From NCBI GenBank assembly GCA_046303515.1, contig JBKCGI010000086.1, positions 1-64,000 of the forward strand: 64,000 nucleotides of DNA, in the 5' to 3' direction. Source of the stretch: M2408 sp046303515. Lineage in GTDB: Bacteria > Bacteroidota > Bacteroidia > Flavobacteriales_D > Crocinitomicaceae. Of the stretch, positions 9,045 through 18,143 are shown piece by piece (position 1 is the first letter of the stretch; each line of letters opens with the position of its first letter). The notes beneath the pieces are model-generated. The model was not told where the DNA came from. It ran no database searches and saw only the letters and a list, made by a program, of their open reading frames with translations. Both the position numbers and the translations under genes were made by a program.

Positions 9045-9427
9045 TGTAATCCCACCAAATTCCCCTCAGAATCTTCGAAAAAAGCCATAAAACCAGTTTC
9101 TGGACTGATTTGAGTTTTACCCAAAATAATATTGGTACCAATTTTTTCCATCCGTTGTAATACAAGTTGCAAATCAGGATTTGCGTTTAAGTAAATAACA
9201 GAACCTTTTTTACTCGGTTGATGCATGTTACTTTTGACCAAAGCACCGCCAACTTTACCACCTTCTCCCGTACTTGGAAAAATGGCCATCTCAATTCCCG
9301 ATAGGTTTACTTCATGCATTTTGATATTGAAAGCTTGCTCGTAAAAATGCATGGCTCTTTTGATATTTGTCACAGCAATTTCAAACCAATTTAAAGCGTT
9401 TGTCTTCTCGTTCATGTATTCGCTCAT
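9032..9427 (-). CDS. VOC-family (glyoxalase-like) protein
   Basis: A 131-residue vicinal oxygen chelate fold protein. Motifs include NWFEIAVTNIKRAMHFYEQ at the N-terminus and FMAFFEDSEGNLVGLHS at the C-terminus, the usual beta-alpha-beta-beta-beta module ends. Members are glyoxalases, dioxygenases or antibiotic-binding proteins; the lack of clear extra metal ligands prevents a finer call. It lies 17 nt downstream of the stop of the T9SS-cargo gene on the same strand and may be read through from it. Confidence 0.8.
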   Translation of the reverse strand: MSEYMNEKTNALNWFEIAVTNIKRAMHFYEQAFNIKMHEVNLSGIEMAIFPSTGEGGKVGGALVKSNMHQPSKKGSVIYLNANPDLQLVLQRMEKIGTNIILGKTQISPETGFMAFFEDSEGNLVGLHSSQ

Positions 9428-9444
9428 GCTTTTTTTTGGGGAAA

Positions 9445-10413
9445 TTAGAAAAAAAGTTTTATTAATTGGCTTCCAGAATCAAAATTTAGCTTCAAAAAAT
9501 ACACGCTATGCAAGTTCTTTTTTTCTAGACTTAAATCAGTTGATTTTTTAATATTAGTTTCAATAATTTTCCCATCCAATGAAAATATGCTATAAGTAAA
9601 TTGTTTTTCCGATAGAATTTTAATTTCATTTTCTAAATAATAAATTTTGGTCAGATTTTCTTTTTCAATCAGTGAATTTATATTTGAATACATCACTCCA
9701 ATTCCATCCAAATCAAAACCTCCTGATTCAAAGTCAGAAGGCCAAGGATCATTGATGATATTTCCAAGCGCATCTAAACTTCCATATTGGGCATTTATAC
9801 TTCCAATCACATCAATTATTTTGACATGGGTAATATTATTGACATCCAAATTTGCTGAATCTTTCAATTCTTCTAAATCAAAAGGTGTTCCATATCCTTG
9901 ACGATATTTCCCTGCTAAATTATTGACGTAGCGACAATCTGAGTATTCAAAATTCCCCATTTGTGTTATAGTAGGAGTTTCAGAAATCGCTGGAAAACGC
10001 ACAAAATGAATTCCATCAGAACTTACCTCGACGAAAGCATATTCGATATAATCATCTGCAAAACCGTTTTCAAAAACAGCAAAATCAAATCCTTCACCAT
10101 TCATTATTGGATTCTCAAAAGTTAAAACGGCTACTCCACTATCTCCGAATGAAACAATATCAAACGAATTTCCTTCAACTTGAAACAAAGCATTTTCTGG
10201 TAATCCATAACTTGCATTACCCAGAGTTTTATCAGAAATATTTAAATATCCTCGCTGCAAATCAATTCCAATTGCCCAAGAAAGAATAATGGAACTATCC
10301 TTATGAATAGCTGTTGTTCCTAAATTCCCAGGTGCTGGAGCAAAAGATTGAGCATGAAATTTATTTAAAAACACAGCCAAAATAATGAAAAAGAAATATT
10401 TCAATTTAAGCAT
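9445..10413 (-). CDS. Secreted protein with degenerate T9SS C-terminal domain
   Basis: A 322-residue exported protein with signal peptide MLKLKYFFFIILAVFLNKFHA. Residues about 25-245 form one domain rich in acidic and aromatic residues (FDFAVFENGFADDYIEYAFVEV, FDLDGIGVMY). This resembles a family of Bacteroidota 'cell surface proteins' of unknown ligand. The last about 75 residues (YSIFSLDGKIIETN...VYFLKLNFDSG) resemble a type A T9SS sorting domain, though weakly conserved. The start is set at ATG 10413 because the upstream GTG at 10434 overlaps the -7 promoter element. The VOC gene follows downstream. Confidence 0.75.
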   Translation of the reverse strand: MLKLKYFFFIILAVFLNKFHAQSFAPAPGNLGTTAIHKDSSIILSWAIGIDLQRGYLNISDKTLGNASYGLPENALFQVEGNSFDIVSFGDSGVAVLTFENPIMNGEGFDFAVFENGFADDYIEYAFVEVSSDGIHFVRFPAISETPTITQMGNFEYSDCRYVNNLAGKYRQGYGTPFDLEELKDSANLDVNNITHVKIIDVIGSINAQYGSLDALGNIINDPWPSDFESGGFDLDGIGVMYSNINSLIEKENLTKIYYLENEIKILSEKQFTYSIFSLDGKIIETNIKKSTDLSLEKKNLHSVYFLKLNFDSGSQLIKLFF

Positions 10414-10433
10414 TGAATTGTCAATTTTTAGCA

Positions 10434-10441
10434 CAAAACTA
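10434..10441 (-). promoter_or_regulatory. -7 element for the secreted T9SS-cargo gene
   Basis: TAGTTTTG on the minus strand matches TAnnTTTG. Transcription would start near 10429, which excludes the GTG at 10434 and favours ATG 10413. Confidence 0.55.
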
Positions 10442-10529
10442 ATTAATTAAGTTCTCATATTTCTTAAATGAAAAAAATCAAAGCAAAAACATTTTACATA
10501 AACGGCAAATCAAATCCCAAAACAAAGCT

Positions 10530-10537
10530 TATTTTTG
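10530..10537 (+). promoter_or_regulatory. -7 element for the M1 peptidase gene
   Basis: TATTTTTG matches TAnnTTTG and covers the in-frame TTG at 10535, so the real start is the ATG at 10556. Confidence 0.55.
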
Positions 10538-10555
10538 CTTTTTAAAACTGATTTC

Positions 10556-13549
10556 ATGAAATTTTTATTCTCAATCTCAATTTTCCTTTTTACTGCTTCA
10601 ATATTTGCTCAAAACTACTGGCAACAAGAGGTTAACTATAAAATTTCGGTTAAGTTAAACGATAAAGAACATACTTTTTCTGCTTTTGAAGAATTCGAAT
10701 ACATCAATAATTCGCCTAATTCTTTAGATTTTTTATACATTCATATCTGGCCTAACGCTTATAAAAACAATAAAACTGCCCTTGCAAAACAATTGTATAA
10801 GAATGGAGAGAAAGAATTGCAATTTGGAGCAGATTCCTTAAAAGGATGGATTGATTCACTTGATTTTAAAGTAAATGGCGAAAAAGTGAAATGGGAATTT
10901 GACAAAGAGAATATTGACATTTGTAAAGTCTATTTAAATGCACCTTTGAAATCAGGGGAAAGAATAAATGTTACAACACCATTCAAAGTAAAAATTCCAA
11001 GTGGGGAAATTTCTCGTTTGGGTCACATTGGGCAATCGTATCAAATCACACAATGGTACCCAAAACCAGCTGTTTATGACAAAAATGGATGGAATCAAAT
11101 GCCATATTTGAATCAAGGAGAATTTTATTCGGAATACGGTTCTTTTGATGTTTCAATTACTTTACCTAAAAATTATGTGGTTGGAGCAACAGGTGATTTA
11201 CAAACGGAAAGTGAATTGGTGTTTTTAGATAAATTAGCCAATGAATCGCGACAAGAAAATTTTGGTAAACCAAATAAAAACATACCAACTAAAGATGTAT
11301 ATCCCGTATCAGATGAAAACTGGAAAACAATTCGCTTCACACAAAAAAATGTGCATGATTTTGCCTGGTTTGCTGATAAACGCTACAAAGTGTTAAAGGG
11401 AGAGGTAGAATTACCACATTCTAAAAGAAAAGTAACTACATGGGCAATGTTTACTCCAAAAAATGCCTGGCTTTGGAAAGATGCCATAGAATTTATTAAT
11501 GATGGAACCTATTATTACTCCAAATGGAACGGTGATTATCCTTATAATCAAGTTACAGCTGTTGATGGTACAATTTCAGCAGGTGGTGGAATGGAATATC
11601 CAAATGTAACTGTAATTGGTAATTCAGGTTCAAAAATTGATTTAGAAATCGTAATCGTTCATGAAGTTGGACACAATTGGTTTTATGGAATTTTAGGCTC
11701 CAACGAGCGTGTTCATGGATGGATGGATGAAGGTTTGAATACCCTAAACGAAATGCGTTATATGGAAACCAAATATCCAAACAACAAGCAATTATCAGAC
11801 ATGGTTTTTGGCAAGAATTTCCATTTTGAGGATTTAAACCATTATGATTCAGGAGATTTGGGTTACCGCTTGATATCTGCTTTAGGTGAAGATCAACCTT
11901 TGGAAACGCATTCAGCAAAATTCACCTCTATGAATTATGGATTGATTATGTACCAAAAAACTGGATTGATTTTTCACTATTTAAAATATTATTTAGGTGA
12001 AAATGAATTCGACAAAGCAATGTCCAATTATTTTGAGACTTGGAAATTCAGACATCCACAACCAGAGGATATTCGTGCAACATTGGAAAAAAGTACTGGG
12101 AAAAATTTAGATTGGATGTTCGAGGATTTAGTGCAAACGACTAATCATATTGATTATAAGCTGAAAAAAATAAAAATTAATTCCAAAAACAAGGCAGCTG
12201 AAACAACTATTCAAATAAAAAACAAAGGTCAAGTAAAAGGTCCAATTCCTGTCACAATTTATTCTAATGGACAAAATGACACCAAATGGTTTGAACCTTC
12301 AAGTGTCAAAAAATATGAAGTAAAATTTCCCAATTCGATTGATTCAGCACAAATTGATCCAAACCGTCAAATTCCTGAATTAAATCGTTCAAACAACAAT
12401 TGGAACTCCACTTGGACGTTTCATAAAAGAGAACCTTTTAAATTAGAATTTGGTTTGGGAGACAATGAAACAAAACGTTCAAATAATTTTTGGCTACCAA
12501 TTATAGCTGGAAATGCTCATGACAAATTGATGTTAGGTTTAGCTTTGCATAATTATTCAGTTCCTTTTAATAAGTTTCAATATGTAATGATGCCCTTGTT
12601 TTCCTTCGGGAGAAAAAATGTTTCAGGGATGGCGGAATTTAGTTACACCACGAATCCAAAACACAACTTTAAATTGATTCGAAAAGGTGTTTCTATCAAA
12701 TCATTTAAAAATCAAAATGTTCGCTCTGATGAAGATGGCTATTTTGCTTCAGTTAGTCCATACCTCTTTTTAAAACTAGGAAATCGAAAAAACGACAAAG
12801 CATTTTCAAATGCAATCTTGATTCAAACCATTTACAGATATGATCAATTTTTAACTCAAAAAACAGAGCAAGTTGGAGGATTTTTAAAATACCAGATGGA
12901 TTTTGATAAAACTGACCAAAAATTCAATTTAATACTTCGAACTGACTACATCAACAATGTAAACAATTCGAATGAAATGATTCGATCAACTGGAGAAATG
13001 ACCTATAAATATAAGTATGCAAAAAACAAAATGGAACGTTGGGTGGAATTACGTGTTTTCGCAGGTTCAATTTTGAAAAGTAATTTAAACAATCCAAATT
13101 CTTTTGTTGAACATTTAGGTTATCAGCTTTCATTAAATGGAACAAGTGGAGCAAATGATATTTTTACGGAAGACTATTATTTTTCACGCACAAATTCTCG
13201 TTTTGGAGGAAACCAGCGCTCAGAAAACATGGGAAATTTCAAAACAGGAGAAACAATTTTAACTAATAAAAATCTTTTTACAAGTAACTTCTACATTCAA
13301 TTACCAATCAAGCCAAATTGCCTTGGAATATTTGTGGATTATGGATTAATGAATGATGGAACCAAAACAAATTCGCTAGTAAATGCCGGAATAGGATTTA
13401 GAATTAAATCAGTTTTTGGGCTATATTTTCCACTTTGGATGAATAAAGAATTAGACAAATATTTTGGTACAGATTACCTTGAAAAAGTAAGATTTTCAAT
13501 GAAATTCAATTGGACAAATCAAGGTTTGAAACTTTCAAATATTTTCTAA
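10556..13549 (+). CDS. M1-family metallopeptidase fused to a predicted outer-membrane barrel
   Basis: A 997-residue exported zinc peptidase. After a signal peptide (ending TASIFAQ) come the M1 N-terminal beta domain and a gluzincin core: GGGMEYPNV (the GAMEN equivalent), HEVGHNWFYG (HExxH), and the downstream zinc Glu in WMDEGLNTLNE. Classical M1 enzymes end soon after the helical domain. Here about 380 further residues (from about 620) are rich in alternating beta strands and end in a short aromatic-terminated strand (LKLSNIF), which looks like an outer-membrane beta-barrel. It is therefore probably a surface- or periplasm-facing aminopeptidase held in the outer membrane. It converges with the Fic gene across a bidirectional terminator. 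Confidence 0.88.
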   Translation: MKFLFSISIFLFTASIFAQNYWQQEVNYKISVKLNDKEHTFSAFEEFEYINNSPNSLDFLYIHIWPNAYKNNKTALAKQLYKNGEKELQFGADSLKGWIDSLDFKVNGEKVKWEFDKENIDICKVYLNAPLKSGERINVTTPFKVKIPSGEISRLGHIGQSYQITQWYPKPAVYDKNGWNQMPYLNQGEFYSEYGSFDVSITLPKNYVVGATGDLQTESELVFLDKLANESRQENFGKPNKNIPTKDVYPVSDENWKTIRFTQKNVHDFAWFADKRYKVLKGEVELPHSKRKVTTWAMFTPKNAWLWKDAIEFINDGTYYYSKWNGDYPYNQVTAVDGTISAGGGMEYPNVTVIGNSGSKIDLEIVIVHEVGHNWFYGILGSNERVHGWMDEGLNTLNEMRYMETKYPNNKQLSDMVFGKNFHFEDLNHYDSGDLGYRLISALGEDQPLETHSAKFTSMNYGLIMYQKTGLIFHYLKYYLGENEFDKAMSNYFETWKFRHPQPEDIRATLEKSTGKNLDWMFEDLVQTTNHIDYKLKKIKINSKNKAAETTIQIKNKGQVKGPIPVTIYSNGQNDTKWFEPSSVKKYEVKFPNSIDSAQIDPNRQIPELNRSNNNWNSTWTFHKREPFKLEFGLGDNETKRSNNFWLPIIAGNAHDKLMLGLALHNYSVPFNKFQYVMMPLFSFGRKNVSGMAEFSYTTNPKHNFKLIRKGVSIKSFKNQNVRSDEDGYFASVSPYLFLKLGNRKNDKAFSNAILIQTIYRYDQFLTQKTEQVGGFLKYQMDFDKTDQKFNLILRTDYINNVNNSNEMIRSTGEMTYKYKYAKNKMERWVELRVFAGSILKSNLNNPNSFVEHLGYQLSLNGTSGANDIFTEDYYFSRTNSRFGGNQRSENMGNFKTGETILTNKNLFTSNFYIQLPIKPNCLGIFVDYGLMNDGTKTNSLVNAGIGFRIKSVFGLYFPLWMNKELDKYFGTDYLEKVRFSMKFNWTNQGLKLSNIF

Positions 13550-13574
13550 AAAGCACCCTTTTAAAGGTGCTTTA
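13548..13574. terminator. Bidirectional terminator between the M1 peptidase and Fic genes
   Basis: AAAGCACC (13550-13557) and GGTGCTTT (13566-13573) form an 8-bp stem with flanking A and T runs. It overlaps the stop codon of the Fic gene. Confidence 0.7.
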
Positions 13575-14615
13575 ATTTAAAACAGAAACATATCTTTTGA
13601 TACTTTCAAGTTCAGTTTCAGCTACAAAGCGAATAAATGCGTCTTTATTCTTATTTACTTGAGCTTCCTCAAGTGCCTCATAATATTTCATGCGCGTTTC
13701 ATAATCTCCTTCGATATTCGCTATTACATATCCCGATTTTAATAAAAATAAATTCATAAGTAATCGAGAAGTTCTTCCATTTCCATCTATGAAGGGATGA
13801 ATTGTAACTAATCGCTCGTGCATTTCAGCGGCCAAAACCACAGGATGAATGTGTTTATTTTTTTCATACCAATTGAAAAACTTATTCATTTCCTCTTTGA
13901 TTTCAAATGCTGAAACAGGCGTGTGCTTACTTCCTTGCATAAGCACTTGCACATCCCTGTATTTACCTGCTTCTTCTGAATAAATCCCCCTTAGAATCAG
14001 ATTATGAATATTTAAAAGTTCGCGCTCATTGAATGATGTATTTTTATCAATCAATAAATGTATATAATCAATTGCTTCCTTGTGATTAATTGCCTCCAAA
14101 TGTTCACGCATTGATTTCCCAGAAACCGTTAACCCTTGGTTTATTACCAAATCAGTTTCACGTAATGTAAGTGTATTACCTTCGATACGATTGCTTTCAA
14201 AAGTATATTCTAATTCTAAGGCCTCTTTTATGCGAATACTATCGTATTTGCGTTTAGAATCTAATTTCTTTTTATAAAAATCTATTTCATCCAAAATAGA
14301 TTGAATTTCTGGGGTAATTTCCCTTTTAAAAGAGACATTATAACGCGCCATTTCCTCTTGAAGTGCATGAATTACATCTTCAGCTATAGCGTATTCTCTG
14401 ATCTCAGCAAATACTTTATCTCGTAACCAAAGTTTCATGAGTTCATCCAATGGAATTTCTAAATGAAAAGCCAAATCAATGATCTGCTGCTTTGTAGGAA
14501 ATCTATTACCTGATTCAAATTTACTAATAAGTGCTTGATCGATTTTTAATAAAGCAGCTAACTCTTTTACTTTTAGACCTTTTTGAACTCTTGCATTTTT
14601 AATTATATTTTTCAT
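13572..14615 (-). CDS. Fic-domain protein with N-terminal XRE helix-turn-helix
   Basis: A 347-residue protein. Residues about 1-62 are an XRE/Cro-type helix-turn-helix (VKELAALLKIDQALISKFESG). Residues about 100-345 are a Fic domain with the complete active site HPFIDGNGRTSR starting at His273. The inhibitory helix motif S/TxxxE(G/N) is present as SNRIEG at 141-146, placing regulation by the N-terminal side. Fic enzymes usually transfer AMP from ATP to a protein hydroxyl; the target is unknown. A 17-bp palindrome enclosing the -7 element upstream suggests that the helix-turn-helix represses its own gene. No separate antitoxin gene is adjacent. Confidence 0.92.
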   Translation of the reverse strand: MKNIIKNARVQKGLKVKELAALLKIDQALISKFESGNRFPTKQQIIDLAFHLEIPLDELMKLWLRDKVFAEIREYAIAEDVIHALQEEMARYNVSFKREITPEIQSILDEIDFYKKKLDSKRKYDSIRIKEALELEYTFESNRIEGNTLTLRETDLVINQGLTVSGKSMREHLEAINHKEAIDYIHLLIDKNTSFNERELLNIHNLILRGIYSEEAGKYRDVQVLMQGSKHTPVSAFEIKEEMNKFFNWYEKNKHIHPVVLAAEMHERLVTIHPFIDGNGRTSRLLMNLFLLKSGYVIANIEGDYETRMKYYEALEEAQVNKNKDAFIRFVAETELESIKRYVSVLN

Positions 14616-14631
14616 TATGACAAATTAATTC

Positions 14632-14648
14632 ATGACAAAATTAGTCAT
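14632..14648. promoter_or_regulatory. Probable autoregulatory operator of the Fic gene
   Basis: ATGACAAAATTAGTCAT has 5-bp inverted arms (ATGAC/GTCAT) around a 7-nt spacer. On the minus strand its interior is TAATTTTG (14643-14636), a perfect -7 element for the Fic gene. A half-site-like ATGACAAATTA lies nearer the gene (14617-14627). A repressor bound here would block RNA polymerase. Confidence 0.6.
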
Positions 14649-14657
14649 TTTTTTTGA

Positions 14658-14694
14658 CAAAAAAAAGGATTTTAAAATTTCTTCTAAAATCCTT
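14658..14694 (-). terminator. Intrinsic terminator of the TPR-like gene
   Basis: On the minus strand a perfect 10-bp stem, AAGGATTTTA/TAAAATCCTT (14694-14665), is followed by a run of eight T. It lies 20 nt after the stop of the upstream gene and ends just before the Fic promoter. Confidence 0.8.
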
Positions 14695-14713
14695 CATCAA
14701 TTTATTTTTTTAA

Positions 14714-15442
14714 TCAATTAACAATCGCATCATATTTTGCTTTGAAATCTTCATCACCTTCAAACCATTGCGCAACTTTACCAAGTAATGTTTTTGCCTT
14801 ATCAACTTGTTTCATAGCGATATAGCACTCGCATGTTTCGAAAATACCCATCTTAAACAAATCCTTATCCTCTTCTCTGTAATCTTCCAAAGATTTAACT
14901 GCAGCTAACATTTTTTCACCTTCTTTCCATAAGGCGTTTGCACCTCCTTTATCTTGAGCTCTAAATTTACAAGCACCTTCCAAATATTTGGCACCTACGT
15001 CTGTTGGAGTGATTTTATAAACTTTTGAAGCCCAACCACCTGCTTTTCTATAATCCTTAGCTTCAAGATCATTTTTGATAGTTTCAACTAAAGTTTTCTT
15101 TACATCAGAAAAGAAATCTCTATGCTCTGTATATATTTTTTTATCTTTATCTTTTTTCATACACTTACCAATCGCAGTAAAGCAATCTTTAAATGCATTT
15201 TTATACTCTTCCGGTCTATCTGCTTGAAATGAAATCTTATAGTATGCTTTTGACATCCAAAAATAAACCAAAACATCATTTTTAGTATCATCTTTTTCAG
15301 AGTATTTAATTGTCTCCTTTATTAATTTAGCATAATTTCCATCAGCATACAATATTAATAAATCATCATATACAGGCGGTTGTGCGTTTAATTTCCCAAT
15401 TGAAAAAACAATACAAATTAAAAAGAATAATTTTCTACTCAT
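14714..15442 (-). CDS. Secreted TPR-like protein of unknown function
   Basis: About 242 residues with signal peptide MSRKLFFLICIVFSIGKLNA. The remainder is alpha-helical with tetratricopeptide-like pairs (ILYADGNYAKLIKE, YFWMSKAYYKISF, GAKYLEGACKFRAQDKGGANALW). It is probably a periplasmic scaffold; no family was assigned. The reading frame continues 30 codons upstream to an ATG at 15532, but that extension would bury the signal peptide, so ATG 15442 is chosen. A strong terminator follows. The DUF6089 gene lies 60-150 nt upstream on the same strand. Confidence 0.7.
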   Translation of the reverse strand: MSRKLFFLICIVFSIGKLNAQPPVYDDLLILYADGNYAKLIKETIKYSEKDDTKNDVLVYFWMSKAYYKISFQADRPEEYKNAFKDCFTAIGKCMKKDKDKKIYTEHRDFFSDVKKTLVETIKNDLEAKDYRKAGGWASKVYKITPTDVGAKYLEGACKFRAQDKGGANALWKEGEKMLAAVKSLEDYREEDKDLFKMGIFETCECYIAMKQVDKAKTLLGKVAQWFEGDEDFKAKYDAIVN

Positions 15443-15595
15443 ATTTCTAAAATTTGAATCTACGGATTCTCTGGACTTGATGTTCATGACTTTAATATTT
15501 ATAATTTCTAAGGGTGATTTTTCAATAATCATGCCGAATGTATAAATAATTTTTTATTCGACAATAAAAATTAAAAAAAATAGTAGAAAAAGATT

Positions 15596-16417
15596 TTATT
15601 TGAAGCTACATTTATCAGCAGGACCAAGACGATAAGTCAAAATTCCTCCAAATACAAAATACCAATCTTTTGTAGCACTATTACCCCTCATACCATTTGC
15701 AGAACCATCTAAACTTCTATTTGACAACTCTGCAACCAAAGGCCCATTAGCTTCGGCAATTGCATTTCTATCTGCAAATCGATTTGATCCAACATCATCA
15801 ATATAATCCGTGAAGGTTTTTCTCACACCGAATTCAATATTAAAGGAAATATTTTTAGCTAAAGACATCTTCATCCCTACCCCTAAAGGTAAACAAAACT
15901 GAGTTCTATTATAAAAGTCTTTTGAATTCAATTCTGTACCCTGTCCTTCAGTACCAAGTGTTCGTAATTCTATAAAATCATCATTGTATTTGGTCTTAGG
16001 ATTAATTCTGAAAAGTCCCAATTCAACAAAAAAGTAAGGAGTGAATCTAAATTCAGGATGACCAGTTTGATATCGCAAGTAATTAAACTCTATACCACTA
16101 GCAAATTCATAAATATCAGTTGTGAAAGATAAATTTCTATTTATTAATAAAGCATTTGTAGCCTCAGCATCATTAGCTTCTATATTTCCATAATTTACAT
16201 TAGCGCGCAAGGCAATTCGTGAGTTAATATTATAACGAAAAATCCCACCATATGCTAAATTCGTGTTTTGAAAATGTTTCAATTGATTTAAATCGCCAAT
16301 ATAATACATTCCTCCAACAAACACCCCTAGGTCTGATCGTGATCGGAAATTTGGGTGCTGAGAAAAACAAAAAATATTGCTTAAACAAAAAAATAATATG
16401 ACTAAATACTTTCGCAT
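15596..16417 (-). CDS. DUF6089 / PorG-like outer-membrane beta-barrel protein
   Basis: A 273-residue exported barrel protein with signal peptide ending NIFCFSQ. The segments SDLGVFVGGMYYIGDLN and FRYNINSRIALRANVNYG match the DUF6089 family, which includes PorG of the type IX secretion system. The C-terminal strand WYFVFGGILTYRLG is typical of eight-stranded barrels. A role in T9SS assembly is plausible but not certain. It diverges from the lipoprotein-DUF5723-bestrophin operon. The start may be ATG 16417 or GTG 16420; the latter lies exactly 5 nt after the -7 box. Confidence 0.75.
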   Translation of the reverse strand: MRKYLVILFFCLSNIFCFSQHPNFRSRSDLGVFVGGMYYIGDLNQLKHFQNTNLAYGGIFRYNINSRIALRANVNYGNIEANDAEATNALLINRNLSFTTDIYEFASGIEFNYLRYQTGHPEFRFTPYFFVELGLFRINPKTKYNDDFIELRTLGTEGQGTELNSKDFYNRTQFCLPLGVGMKMSLAKNISFNIEFGVRKTFTDYIDDVGSNRFADRNAIAEANGPLVAELSNRSLDGSANGMRGNSATKDWYFVFGGILTYRLGPADKCSFK

Positions 16418-16424
16418 CACTTTA

Positions 16425-16432
16425 CAAACGTA
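16425..16432 (-). promoter_or_regulatory. -7 element of the DUF6089 gene
   Basis: TACGTTTG on the minus strand matches TAnnTTTG. Its last base is 5 nt from GTG 16420 and 8 nt from ATG 16417, implying a leaderless or nearly leaderless mRNA. Confidence 0.6.
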
Positions 16433-16514
16433 GTAATTTTTTGTTTGTTGTATAAAAAAAAGTAAATAATTAATTTTTTTGAATTATATTTACCATAAAT
16501 TAAATAAATAAAAG

Positions 16515-18125
16515 ATGAAGAACTCCTATTTACTTTACTCGATTTTATTTCTGCTTGCTCTAAGTTCGTGTAAAAAATTTGAAGATGTTAAAATTGCTAA
16601 AACGGCTTGGAATCCTAATGTAGCTGTACCAATTGGTTATGCTAGTTTTGGAGTTTATGACATTTTAGCTTCACAAGACAGTACAGATTTAATAATAATC
16701 GATCCAGTTTCAGGTGAAATAGCTTTAAACTATTCAAGTCAAGTTGCCTCATTTGATGCAAGTCAAGTGGCTCAATTGGGAAATATTTCACAAAACTTCA
16801 CCTTAAATCTGACAGATTTAAATATTCCCGTTTCAGTTGGTTTTAATGGTAATGCAAATGCAATCAGAACTGAAATTCTAACTTTAGCTGCCCCAAATGG
16901 AGAAGAAATTCACACTGTTTTCTTTAAAAATGGACTTTTAGATTTACATTTTGAAACTACTTTAAGACACAATCTTAACGTAACATTAACCTTTTTAGAT
17001 ATTACGCAAAATGGAAGTCCAATTACTCAAAATTTCGCCATGAATTTTAGTGGAACAACTCCGCAAACACAGGATATTCAAGTGAATTTAGCCGAGGCTA
17101 TCGCAGATTTTACGAACAATGGAAGTTCAGTTAATGAAACGAGAATTCAAATACAAGTTTCAGTTTTAGGGACTGGTCAACCAGTCGCAGGTAATGAGGA
17201 TTTTACTCTTAGCTTAAATTCTTCCAATTTAGCTTACCATAACATTACTGGTTATATCGGACAACAAACTGTTGCAAATTTATCAGACTCTGTACTTTTA
17301 AGAGTATTTGAAACAGCAGTAGATGGTACGTTTGAATTGACAAACCCAAAAGTAACTTTTACGATTGATAACTCTTTTGGTTTTCCATTGGATTTGAATT
17401 TAAATAATTTAAGCACAATAAATATCAATACAGGTCAAACTTTACCTTTGTTGAGTTATCCACAAACTATTAATATTAATGCGCCTACTGTAATCGGACA
17501 AAGTGAAGTAAGTACTTTCGTTTTAGATAAAAATAATACACAAAATATCTCCAGTATTATCTCCCCTACACCCAAGTATTTTTATTATGAAATTGATGGA
17601 CAATCTAATCCAAATGGACAAACAGCTAATTTAAATTTTGTAGACGAAAATAGTATCTGTACGATTAAAACAGAAGTAGAAATGCCCCTAGAAGGTTTTG
17701 CCTACGGTTTTAAAATTAGTGACACAATTGAATTTACACAATTTGATAATTCTAATGTCGACTTAATTGATTTTATTATGTTCAGATTAATTGTTGACAA
17801 TGGTTTCCCTGTGCGTTTAGGTACTCAAATTACTGCTATAGATGAAAATGGTGTGGCACTTTTTTCATTATTTGATCAGCCTCAAGATATTGTAACTCCA
17901 GCTCCTGTTGATGCTGCTGGAAAAGTAACACAAAGCACTAGAAAAATTACAGATATGACCTTAACGGATGCACAAATTGCACTTTTGAGTCAAGCTAAAA
18001 AATTAATTGTTTACGGAGAAGCGTCTACAACAAATTCAGACATAAATGAAATTGTTAAATTTTATGACACTTACAAAATCGATATAAAATTAGCGCTTCA
18101 AGTTCAAGCTCAAACACAGTTTTAA
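16515..18125 (+). CDS. Conserved hypothetical lipoprotein
   Basis: A 536-residue lipoprotein with lipobox LLALSSC (Cys about 19), followed by KK. The mature protein consists of repeated beta-rich domains with many Asn, Thr and Val residues (for example NFTLNLTDLNIPVSVGF), suggesting an immunoglobulin-like or beta-sandwich surface protein. No catalytic motif is visible. The gene is 18 nt upstream of the DUF5723 gene and is probably its operon partner, so the two may form an outer-membrane complex. The function is unknown. Confidence 0.75.
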   Translation: MKNSYLLYSILFLLALSSCKKFEDVKIAKTAWNPNVAVPIGYASFGVYDILASQDSTDLIIIDPVSGEIALNYSSQVASFDASQVAQLGNISQNFTLNLTDLNIPVSVGFNGNANAIRTEILTLAAPNGEEIHTVFFKNGLLDLHFETTLRHNLNVTLTFLDITQNGSPITQNFAMNFSGTTPQTQDIQVNLAEAIADFTNNGSSVNETRIQIQVSVLGTGQPVAGNEDFTLSLNSSNLAYHNITGYIGQQTVANLSDSVLLRVFETAVDGTFELTNPKVTFTIDNSFGFPLDLNLNNLSTININTGQTLPLLSYPQTININAPTVIGQSEVSTFVLDKNNTQNISSIISPTPKYFYYEIDGQSNPNGQTANLNFVDENSICTIKTEVEMPLEGFAYGFKISDTIEFTQFDNSNVDLIDFIMFRLIVDNGFPVRLGTQITAIDENGVALFSLFDQPQDIVTPAPVDAAGKVTQSTRKITDMTLTDAQIALLSQAKKLIVYGEASTTNSDINEIVKFYDTYKIDIKLALQVQAQTQF

Positions 18126-18143
18126 TACTAATTAAATAAATTT

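Noticed and set aside
11553..11918. Antisense ORF of 121 codons within the M1 peptidase gene
   Set aside because: It lies wholly opposite a well-supported enzyme with clear motifs, and its translation is rich in His, Leu, Asn and Gln, typical of reading across AT-rich coding DNA.
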